This document shows, one piece after another, positions 1 to 5,415 of a stretch of 5,415 bases of DNA; the first letter of the stretch is position 1, and every line of letters begins with the position of its first letter. Under the pieces are notes generated by a model that saw only the letters and a list, made by a program, of their open reading frames with translations, ran no database searches and was not told the origin of the DNA. Source of the stretch: SLFT01 sp964493075 (GTDB lineage Bacteria > Hydrogenedentota > Hydrogenedentia > Hydrogenedentales > CAITNO01); contig CAZBNU010000255.1 of assembly GCA_964493075.1 (NCBI GenBank), positions 1-5,415 on the forward strand, in the 5' to 3' direction. Made by a program: the position numbers and the translations under genes.

Positions 1-842
1 TGGCACACGATCTGCTTTCGGAATTTCACTGGCCTAATCATCCACTGGGCAGACCTGTGTCCGGGTATGCCGATACTGTTTCGGCCATGAATTATGACGA
101 CTTCCAACGCTTTTACAAGGCTTGGTACAAGCCGTCGAACATGGTGTTTTCCATTGCAGGCAACTTTGACGAGGAACAGGTACTAGACCAGGTCAGTAAC
201 TGTTTTGGCGCTTTACCAGCGGGGGACACCGCCCAGCTGGACAGTGCCCCCACATTTCAGGCGGGTATACAGGTTGTGGAACGTCCCATATCGCAAACCC
301 ATATTGGTATCGCCATGCCTGGCCCGTCGTCTCTCGATGAAAAACGCTATATGTGCAATCTTCTGGCAGGCATACTTGGCGGCGGTGGAACATCACGCCT
401 CTTTGAAATCATCCGGGAGCAGGAAGGCTTGGCTTACAGTGTCTACGCGTACCATGCCAGCCATATCCCCACAGGCATGCTGGGAATTTATGAAGCAGTA
501 GCCCCGAAGAATTGTCAGCGGGCTTTGGATTTGACGTTCAGGGAGCTGCGTCGGATGCGTGAAGAGACCGTTTCACTGGAGGAACTGGAACGCGGCCGGG
601 AACAGTTAAAGGGTTCCATGCTTATGGCCCTTGAAAGCACCCATGTGCGTATGTCGCGTATGGCCAAAGGGCTTTTATTCAAAGGCAAGATCAATTCCGT
701 AGAAGAAATAATAGCGTCCATAGATGCGGTAACCGTAGCCTCCATACAGGAATTCGCACAGCAGTATTTTCGTCCTGAATCCTGCGCACTGCTGCTGCTG
801 GGTCCGTCAGGCGACTGGACACCGGAAAGAATAGATTTATGA
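1..842 (+). CDS. M16 family (M16B-like) zinc peptidase, C-terminal part, 5' end outside window
   Basis: The reading frame is open from base 3 and gives 279 visible codons before the TGA at 840-842. The GTG at 57 is internal, because family-typical sequence continues upstream of it (HDLL...HPLGRPVSG). Bacterial single-domain M16 peptidases are usually about 410-430 residues, so roughly the first 130-150 residues are missing. That part would carry the HxxEH zinc motif and its distal Glu ligand, so catalytic competence cannot be judged here. Visible family features are the NHPLGRPVSG stretch, then a segment like the start of the M16 C-terminal domain (YKPSNMVFSIAGNFD), then the glycine-rich LGGGGTSRLFEIIREQEGLAYSV segment split around bases 376-447. 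The later ELERGREQLKGSM helix is also typical. Relatives are processing or degrading peptidases akin to mitochondrial processing peptidase beta and Bacillus MlpA/YmxG. The gene overlaps dut by ATGA. I am confident of the family and cannot name the substrate. Confidence 0.93.
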   Translation, partial: AHDLLSEFHWPNHPLGRPVSGYADTVSAMNYDDFQRFYKAWYKPSNMVFSIAGNFDEEQVLDQVSNCFGALPAGDTAQLDSAPTFQAGIQVVERPISQTHIGIAMPGPSSLDEKRYMCNLLAGILGGGGTSRLFEIIREQEGLAYSVYAYHASHIPTGMLGIYEAVAPKNCQRALDLTFRELRRMREETVSLEELERGREQLKGSMLMALESTHVRMSRMAKGLLFKGKINSVEEIIASIDAVTVASIQEFAQQYFRPESCALLLLGPSGDWTPERIDL

Positions 843-1294
843 TATTTGAAAGCATCGCCATCACCATAAAACAACTGCCGGGGACGGAAGATCTGCCGTT
901 GCCTGCCTACGAAACAGCACACGCCAGTGGCATGGATTTGCGTGCTGCGGTGCTCGAACCGTTAATGCTTGAGCCTGGTGAACGTATGGCGGTTCCCACG
1001 GGGCTATGCGTTGCGATCCCTCCCGGATTCGAAGCGCAGGTACGTCCACGAAGCGGCTGGGCGTTGCGGGAAGGCATTACCATGATAAACGCGCCTGGAA
1101 CCATTGATGCCGATTATCGCGGCGAAATCAAGGTGCTGCTGGTTAATCTCGGGCATGTGCCGGTCACCATTCGGCGGGGTGACCGTATTGCTCAAATGGT
1201 AGTTGCGCCGGTTGTGCATGTACGCTGGGACGAAACCAGCGAACTGAACGATACAGAACGGGGTGATGGCGGATTTGGGCATACGGGGCGCTGA
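839..1294 (+). CDS. dut: Deoxyuridine 5'-triphosphate nucleotidohydrolase (trimeric dUTPase)
   Basis: This enzyme hydrolyses dUTP to dUMP and pyrophosphate, which keeps uracil out of DNA and supplies dUMP for thymidylate synthesis in the cytoplasm. The 151-residue product has all five motifs of the homotrimeric family in order. Motif I is SGMDLRAA (residues 30-37) and motif II is RPRSGWAL (69-76). Motif III is NAPGTIDADYRGEI (84-97) with the expected catalytic Asp90 and the uracil-selecting Tyr93. Motif IV is RGDRIAQMVV (113-122). The glycine-rich motif V at the C terminus is RGDGGFGHTGR (141-151). Its length is normal for the family. The ATG at 839 overlaps the stop of the M16 gene (ATGA). 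Only a weak GGAAAG lies 9-10 bases upstream, which suggests translational coupling. Small deviations are Trp74, where Leu is common (SGLA), and His148 in motif V. Neither should abolish activity. Confidence 0.97.
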   Translation: MIFESIAITIKQLPGTEDLPLPAYETAHASGMDLRAAVLEPLMLEPGERMAVPTGLCVAIPPGFEAQVRPRSGWALREGITMINAPGTIDADYRGEIKVLLVNLGHVPVTIRRGDRIAQMVVAPVVHVRWDETSELNDTERGDGGFGHTGR

Positions 1295-1309
1295 CGCCAA
1301 CTGGGCCCG

Positions 1310-2359
1310 TTATTTTTCCCGTATCAGAATCCGCCCTTCCTGCATCTCAAAGCCAAAATCGGGTAGAGGCCATTGACGCAGTAGCAGGCTCAAAGCCGTT
1401 TCCAGGGTGATGGCATTCATCTGGCATGGATTTATCGGAATGTCAGCCAAACGCCGTTGAGCGACCACCTCAATACCCAATTGTTCGGTCAAGGGCAACA
1501 GCGCATCAGACAGCGGAATGGGTTTTGATGCGAATGCCGCCTGTGCGGAGGTGGTCCGGTTTGGCAAGGTCAGTGACACGGACTTATCCAGCAGCATCCG
1601 TTGTTCCGGCGTCATCGCTGTTGAATTCAACAGCCTTTTCACCTCGCCGACATTCTGAACCGATCGAATAAAAATATATTCCGACGTACTCTCCACCACG
1701 ACACTGTCGGGCATAATTCGTGCCGACTGCAACAGGGCCTGAAGCACGACAGGAAGTGGCGCAGTGTCAATAAACAGTTCGCCGCAGCGTGCTTCGGCAA
1801 TGATGTTATCGGCAATGATTGTAATATCGAGGCTCTCCCCAAGCACAGCAAAGACCTTGTACAATTCTGTTTTCGCGCCAAATGCCACGGATGCGGACAA
1901 CACGGCATGACGTGGATCAAGACTTTCGCCAACCTCCATGTTTTGCAGTTCCTGGTACTCAGACGGCAATATCATGTAGTAGTGTTGCGTGTGAATATAA
2001 TCGCATTCAATAGAACCGGCAAGTTCAGCGACAGCCTCCTGATAAGGCATCTGCCTGAAAGCAAACGCTGGCGCTGCCCGCTCTTCGAGACCACTCATCA
2101 ACACAATACCGCCGCCAACCTGTTCCCCAAATGCCCGAATGACATCCCCAATGGCAGCAATCGAATGCTCGAAATCCACCGACGAGAAAGAAGGCGCAAC
2201 AAGCGCGCTTTCCATGTCCGCCGCGGGTGTTGTTTTGGACTTTTCAGAAGTGGCGCACCCGAACGTAAAAGCCAGCAGCGCCGCACAGGCAATCAGTAAT
2301 GCCGTTATGCTTGCAGTTAATTTGTCGGATAGTGCTTTCATAACGTATAGTAGATACAA
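1310..2359 (-). CDS. Putative lipoprotein with three tandem STN/secretin-N-like domains
   Basis: The product has 349 residues from a TTG start. The TTG is chosen because a nine-base Shine-Dalgarno match ends just upstream; the ATG seven codons in (2341) would lie 24 bases from it. A signal peptide is clear: Lys8/Lys13, a hydrophobic stretch at about 16-33, then Cys35. The lipobox TFGC is suboptimal because -3 is Thr and -2 is Phe, so lipidation is likely but not certain. Three segments share a helix-strand-strand-helix-strand pattern: about 59-133 (DVIRAFGEQVGGGIVLMSGL then YQEAVAELAG), about 152-234 (LYKVFAVLGESLDITIIAD then LPVVLQALL), and about 281-348 (LSDALLPLTEQLGIEVVAQ then LETALSLLL...GRILIRE). 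This matches STN or secretin N0/N1-type domains, found at the start of secretins, TonB-dependent receptors and FecR-regulated systems. No secretin pore or beta-barrel follows. The likely location is the periplasmic face of a membrane. Its partner is unknown, and the domain call is by pattern only. Confidence 0.72.
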   Translation of the reverse strand: MYLLYVMKALSDKLTASITALLIACAALLAFTFGCATSEKSKTTPAADMESALVAPSFSSVDFEHSIAAIGDVIRAFGEQVGGGIVLMSGLEERAAPAFAFRQMPYQEAVAELAGSIECDYIHTQHYYMILPSEYQELQNMEVGESLDPRHAVLSASVAFGAKTELYKVFAVLGESLDITIIADNIIAEARCGELFIDTAPLPVVLQALLQSARIMPDSVVVESTSEYIFIRSVQNVGEVKRLLNSTAMTPEQRMLLDKSVSLTLPNRTTSAQAAFASKPIPLSDALLPLTEQLGIEVVAQRRLADIPINPCQMNAITLETALSLLLRQWPLPDFGFEMQEGRILIREK

Positions 2360-2360
2360 G

Positions 2361-2370
2361 TATCACCTCC
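2361..2370 (-). promoter_or_regulatory. Very strong ribosome binding site for the TTG-started STN lipoprotein gene
   Basis: Read on the minus strand this is GGAGGTGATA. Nine contiguous bases (GGAGGTGAT) match the complement of the conserved bacterial 16S rRNA 3' end. Six bases separate GGAGG from the TTG at 2359-2357, which is good spacing. This site decides the start codon, since the in-frame ATG at 2341 is too far away. It may compensate for the weak TTG initiator. Confidence 0.8.
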
Positions 2371-2444
2371 AAAGTTTCAAGGCAATCAGAATAGCGAAGA
2401 AATACAACTTCAACCGAGTGCTACTATAGCATATATGATCCCCC
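2371..2444. promoter_or_regulatory. Divergent intergenic region with a candidate extended -10 promoter for the pseudouridine synthase
   Basis: These bases must hold promoters for two divergently transcribed genes unless one is read through from elsewhere. On the plus strand TGC-TACTAT (2419-2427) fits an extended -10 element (TGnTAnnnT) with no good -35. A start about 7 bases downstream would leave a leader of roughly 10 bases before the ATG at 2445. On the minus strand TTGAAG (2413-2408) with TATTCT (2393-2388) is a poor pair, because the spacer is only 14 bases. No operator-like inverted repeat stands out. These are motif matches by eye. Confidence 0.3.
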
Positions 2445-3176
2445 ATGGAACCAACACGTATTGCAAAAATCATGGCGTCGCGAGGCTTATGTTCCCGTCG
2501 TGAAGCCGAACACCTGATCGCGCAGGGATGGGTATATGTCGAAGGCGACCAAATTACCGAGCCCGGCACGCGCATTATGCCGAATGCACTCATCACCCTG
2601 GACAAACAGGCCAACGAATTGCTGCACAAGAAAATTACCGTGCTGCTGCACAAGCCCGTCGGATTGGTATCCGGCCAGCCGGAAAAGGGCTATATGCCGG
2701 CGGTCTCTCTTGTTGTTCCTGAAAATCAGTACATCAAGGGACAGCCTTCCTTTGCGTTGCGCCCCGAGAATCTAGTCGGACTTGCACCTGCTGGCCGCCT
2801 GGATATTGATTCCCACGGGCTATTGGTGTTGACGCAGGATGGTGTTCTGGCAAGGCAACTTATTGGCAGCGACAGTAAGATTGACAAGGAATATCTGGTG
2901 CGGTTTGAAGGACAATTGACGGACCAGAAACTGCAGCTGCTCAACCACGGCTTGTCTCTTGATGGCAAAGCGCTAAAGCCTGCTCAGGTTACCCTGCTCA
3001 ACGAGAATCAACTCAAGTTTATTTTGTGGGAAGGGAAGAAACGTCAGATTCGCCGCATGTGCGATCTCGTGGGTCTCAAGGTGACACAACTCAAACGTGT
3101 CCGTATCGGCACTATCATGCTCGGCGACCTTCCCTATGGCAAGTGGCGCATCCTTCGTGCAGACGAATCCTTCTAG
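2445..3176 (+). CDS. RsuA/RluB/E/F-family rRNA pseudouridine synthase (RluF-like)
   Basis: This enzyme isomerises a specific uridine to pseudouridine in ribosomal RNA during ribosome maturation. The 243-residue protein opens with an S4 RNA-binding domain (about 3-55; MASRGLCSRREAEHLI is typical). The catalytic domain follows. Its motifs are HKPVGLVSG (69-77), GRLDIDSHGLLVLTQDG (117-133) with the catalytic Asp120, KEYLV (148-152), EGKKRQIRRMCDLVG (196-210), and the closing LKRVRIGTIMLGDLPYGKWR (216-235). The stretch between the KPVG and GRLD motifs is about 17 residues longer than in E. coli RluF as I recall it. There is no C-terminal basic tail. The closing motifs most resemble RluF, but substrate position cannot be set between RsuA, RluB, RluE and RluF. 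The ATG at 2445 places the S4 domain at the family-usual distance from the N terminus, yet no Shine-Dalgarno precedes it. Confidence 0.92.
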   Translation: MEPTRIAKIMASRGLCSRREAEHLIAQGWVYVEGDQITEPGTRIMPNALITLDKQANELLHKKITVLLHKPVGLVSGQPEKGYMPAVSLVVPENQYIKGQPSFALRPENLVGLAPAGRLDIDSHGLLVLTQDGVLARQLIGSDSKIDKEYLVRFEGQLTDQKLQLLNHGLSLDGKALKPAQVTLLNENQLKFILWEGKKRQIRRMCDLVGLKVTQLKRVRIGTIMLGDLPYGKWRILRADESF

Positions 3177-3205
3177 GAATATTGCTGCAATCATAAACCT
3201 CTATC

Positions 3206-3210
3206 AGGAA
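3206..3210 (+). promoter_or_regulatory. Ribosome binding site of the 691-residue secreted protein gene
   Basis: AGGAA ends six bases before the ATG at 3217. The site selects this start, directly ahead of a signal peptide, over the in-frame ATG at 3097, which lies inside the pseudouridine synthase gene. The adjacent ATG at 3220 is equally possible and changes the product by one residue. Confidence 0.6.
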
Positions 3211-3216
3211 ACACAC

Positions 3217-5292
3217 ATGATGAATTTTCCAAAGAACTTTTTACTGCATCTCATCTTGGTAGTCATGTTAATCACGGTGTCTGCCTGGGCAGTGGCTCCT
3301 CAAGAGTATGGCTTCCTCTATTGGGAATATGGCTGGCGGGGAAAATCGCTTAATGACGAACGTGTATTGTCTGTCCTGACTAGTCATTACGGCGCGTCCT
3401 TTGACGTTGAGAAGGCGACGCTTATCGGGCTGGGCGCCATAGCCTCTCCCCTGCCCTACGCTGAAGCGGTTTCGGATATTCAGCCGCTGCCGGATACGTT
3501 GCCTGCGGCAAGTCTGACGCTGGAAGTTGTGATTGAAGACACCGTGTATAAATGTTCCGGTGCTGACCTCCATAAATTCAAAGGACTTGAAAGTCCTTCA
3601 CGACTTATTGAAACGGGTCGCTATCTGCAGCGCTTCGATATACAGGAACTCTGCTTCAAATCCGAGTCGGGGGCATTGCTGGCGCATAAGGGACGGCTTG
3701 AGGTGGTGGCCTGGCCGGAGTCGTTGCACCTGCTCCTTGAGATGTCTGACGCTGCAACACTGCCTCCCTGTTTGTTACGGATAACATTAACTGCCAACGG
3801 TGAGACGATACAGAAACAGCGGGAGTACCCCAAGCAAGGTGCCGATGAAACACCAGCGGTCTCGTTGCAGTGGCAGCCCAAGACAGTATCCGTCCCGTCG
3901 CCCGACAGGATTGAGGTGAAGGGAACGCAAGCGGATGATACCGAATTGTCTACCGTGTATGATGTGGATCGCCATTGGCACCGTGTGGCGTTGCCGGCAG
4001 CACAATTCAGTCTGGCAGATGATACGGAACGTACAGACAGCTATCCGCTGTACCTGAAAAATCATGGTGAGACGCCAGTAAAGGTGCCGTTGCTGTTCTC
4101 ACTGGAAGGTGCATTTTCGGGCATCACCGGCATGTCCGCCATGCTTCTTGACGCCGCTGGAAATTCCACGGGAATCCCGGTCCAGATTTCCAAGAACTGG
4201 CACCGTCAGGCTGATAAGCCGGAACTGTACGAAGGCCCCTGGTTCCACGGGTTCACCATGATTTCATTGGAACCTGGCGAAACATGGGAAGGCGCGCTGC
4301 AGTTGGTCTACGCCTGGTGGGAAGGCAAGCCGGCGGTGTCCCATGCGCAACTCTGTCTCATTGGCTGGGGCACAAACCAACTGTGGGATCAGGTTGCCAT
4401 AGGCTCCTGGGGCGAAACCATCTGCTACGATCCGGACATCAACCTGAACCGTTCGATGATAGACGATGTCAGACCGCTCATGGTGCATGGCATGGGCAGC
4501 ACCGCGGAAAGTCCGAAGCGTTGGACCTGGACCAACAACGTGGGCGGCGGCGATTTTCTGGTCTATAGGGACATGAGAGGTATTCGTGTGTTTCCTGCGC
4601 ACATGCGTACTGCCTACCTGAACGGCGGTCCAGTCCGCACGGAAACCATCTACAGCGGCGTTACCCAGGATGGCACCATCAAGATGCGCATTACGGCGTC
4701 CACGCCAAGTTGTGATGATGTCGCACGGGCTTATCACCATCTTCGGTATGATGTGTTGAAGCCCACACCGTTTTCCCGACTGGCCTTCTACCAGTTGGGT
4801 GCAGACAACTACAACGACCATCAGTTCAACAAACTTGCGCGGGGCAATAAGGACGGTCTTCTTGAAGAATGGACGTTTGATAAGGGCGGAGAAGACTACG
4901 ACCGCAAAGGGGTTCTCTGTGAAGGGGATGCCCCGTGGTGGTTCTCCATGCACGACGCCCTCCCCCGTGCTCCGCAAGGCGGTGCTTGGGCGAATCGCGG
5001 GTTAATTGTCAGGGAATGGAAAGCGCAACTGGGCGACCACCCTGTAGACAAACCCTACGTGTCGTTCTTCGGCACCAACAACGGCATCCCAAGTATGAAT
5101 GTTGAACTCTCGCCACCACCCACACTTGAGCAACTCGAACCGGGTGATTTTGTGGAGGCCTTCGTTGAACTGGTTGTGGTGCCGATGTACGCCGAAGAGT
5201 ACTACGGGCCGAACCAGGAATTTCGCGAACATCTGCAGGAGCATGAAAACTCGTGGCAGCCCGTACACCGTCTTGCCATTCATAATGAGTAG
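3217..5292 (+). CDS. Secreted protein of unknown function, 691 residues
   Basis: I do not recognise a named domain. The N terminus is a good Sec signal peptide: Lys6, hydrophobic core at about 8-22, and AWA (23-25) as a type I signal peptidase site, so the mature protein starts near Val26. It has no lipobox and no later membrane segment, so it is probably periplasmic or released. The mature part looks rich in beta strands and Trp/Tyr. A segment at about 275-325 (PLYLKNHGETPVKVPLLF) resembles an Ig/Fn3-like sandwich strand pattern. The densest, most motif-like part is about 340-450: GPWFHGFTM (340-348), SHAQLCLIGWGTNQLWDQ (375-392), GSWGETICYDPD (396-407), WTWTNNVGGGDF (436-447). The end is SPPP..LEPGDFVEAFVELVVVP (632-656). 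Such aromatic-rich patches suit carbohydrate binding or processing, but this is a guess. It starts 40 bases after the pseudouridine synthase gene. The TAG stop is followed by a probable terminator. Confidence 0.85.
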   Translation: MMNFPKNFLLHLILVVMLITVSAWAVAPQEYGFLYWEYGWRGKSLNDERVLSVLTSHYGASFDVEKATLIGLGAIASPLPYAEAVSDIQPLPDTLPAASLTLEVVIEDTVYKCSGADLHKFKGLESPSRLIETGRYLQRFDIQELCFKSESGALLAHKGRLEVVAWPESLHLLLEMSDAATLPPCLLRITLTANGETIQKQREYPKQGADETPAVSLQWQPKTVSVPSPDRIEVKGTQADDTELSTVYDVDRHWHRVALPAAQFSLADDTERTDSYPLYLKNHGETPVKVPLLFSLEGAFSGITGMSAMLLDAAGNSTGIPVQISKNWHRQADKPELYEGPWFHGFTMISLEPGETWEGALQLVYAWWEGKPAVSHAQLCLIGWGTNQLWDQVAIGSWGETICYDPDINLNRSMIDDVRPLMVHGMGSTAESPKRWTWTNNVGGGDFLVYRDMRGIRVFPAHMRTAYLNGGPVRTETIYSGVTQDGTIKMRITASTPSCDDVARAYHHLRYDVLKPTPFSRLAFYQLGADNYNDHQFNKLARGNKDGLLEEWTFDKGGEDYDRKGVLCEGDAPWWFSMHDALPRAPQGGAWANRGLIVREWKAQLGDHPVDKPYVSFFGTNNGIPSMNVELSPPPTLEQLEPGDFVEAFVELVVVPMYAEEYYGPNQEFREHLQEHENSWQPVHRLAIHNE

Positions 5293-5340
5293 CAGGTTGG
5301 CGCAATCCTCTGTTAAATCGTTGCGAAATTGCTACTTTTT
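5290..5340 (+). terminator. Probable intrinsic terminator after the secreted protein gene
   Basis: A two-part hairpin starts at the stop codon. The outer stem pairs TAGCA (5290-5294) with TGCTA (5330-5334), and the inner stem pairs CGCAA (5301-5305) with TTGCG (5321-5325). A 6-by-4 internal loop separates the stems and the apical loop is 15 bases. A C and five T residues follow directly (5335-5340), with many more T-tracts beyond. The stem is only moderately GC-rich and is interrupted, so termination strength is uncertain. Confidence 0.4.
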
Positions 5341-5415
5341 GAGCTCTTTTCGCTCTTTTTTTCATCATTTTTTTGCATTTCAGGACGTTTTTTGACGTTT
5401 TAGAACGTTTTTTTT
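5336..5415. repeat. Phased T-tracts (about 10.5-base period) with a 10-base ACGTTT tandem repeat
   Basis: Eight T-runs start at 5336, 5347, 5356, 5368, 5378, 5388, 5398 and 5408, with lengths 5, 4, 7, 7, 3, 6, 4 and at least 8. Their centres are on average 10.5 bases apart, the helical repeat of B-DNA. The last three units share ACGTTT at exactly 10-base steps (5385, 5395, 5405). Phased A/T-tracts are known to bend DNA, so an intrinsically curved segment is predicted. The tract runs into the window edge, so its full length is unknown. No gene is visible in these bases. Confidence 0.6.

Noticed and set aside
57..59. GTG at 57 as the real start of the M16 gene
   Set aside because: Family-typical sequence (HDLL...HPLGRP) continues in frame upstream to base 3, so the gene enters the window from the left.
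515..922. Minus-strand open frame of 135 codons across the M16-dut junction
   Set aside because: Both overlapped plus-strand genes are secure family members and this translation is Ser/Arg-rich with no domain.
1907..2299. Plus-strand open frame of 130 codons opposite the STN lipoprotein gene
   Set aside because: The minus-strand protein has a signal peptide and repeated domain pattern. The plus-strand translation is low in structure, rich in Arg/His/Asn, and has no clear ribosome site.
3181..3191. ATTGC-T-GCAAT inverted repeat between the pseudouridine synthase and secreted protein genes, as an operator or terminator
   Set aside because: It has only five base pairs with a one-base centre, no T-run and no second copy nearby. 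Chance is sufficient.
3097..3216. In-frame 40-residue upstream extension of the secreted protein, from an ATG at 3097
   Set aside because: It would overlap the pseudouridine synthase by 80 bases and bury the signal peptide. The ATG at 3217 has AGGAA at correct spacing and leads straight into the hydrophobic core.
3499..3511. TTGCC-TGC-GGCAA inverted repeat inside the secreted protein gene
   Set aside because: Five-base arms inside coding sequence at this base composition are expected by chance.
4264..4977. Minus-strand open frame of 237 codons antisense to the secreted protein gene
   Set aside because: It lies wholly inside the strongest motif region of the plus-strand gene and its translation has no recognisable domain or signal. 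It is best explained as a shadow of biased codon use.

Overview
The window is ordinary bacterial chromosome with no RNA gene, CRISPR array, transposase or phage gene that I can see. Coding density is high: five genes and two short non-coding stretches. The organism is probably diderm (Gram-negative type). One gene encodes a likely lipoprotein built from STN/secretin-N-like domains, and another encodes a large Sec-exported protein. I have a weak impression that the large secreted protein belongs to an uncharacterised family seen in the Planctomycetes-Verrucomicrobia-Lentisphaerae/Kiritimatiellota group. That placement rests on memory only.

Layout. (1) 1-1294, plus strand: the C-terminal two-thirds of an M16 family zinc-protease-like protein, overlapping by ATGA a complete trimeric dUTPase gene (dut). 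The two look translationally coupled. (2) 1310-2359, minus strand: a signal-peptide protein of 349 residues with three STN-like repeats and no secretin pore domain, ending only 15 bases from the convergent dut gene. Its start is a TTG preceded by an unusually long Shine-Dalgarno match. (3) 2360-2444: a divergent intergenic region of 85 bases. (4) 2445-3176, plus strand: a RsuA/RluB/E/F-family rRNA pseudouridine synthase with no visible ribosome binding site. (5) 3217-5292, plus strand: a 691-residue secreted protein of unknown function, 40 bases downstream and possibly in the same transcript. (6) 5293-5415: a probable hairpin terminator running into a striking series of eight T-tracts, spaced on average 10.5 bases apart, up to the window edge.

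How the genes fit together: M16 protease plus dUTPase looks like a housekeeping pair, and the pseudouridine synthase is a ribosome-maturation enzyme. The STN lipoprotein and the 691-residue protein are envelope or exported products. I see no sequence evidence that they act together. The most noteworthy items are the free-standing triple STN protein, the unrecognised secreted protein and the helically phased T-tracts at the right edge. I find no clear new multi-gene system here.
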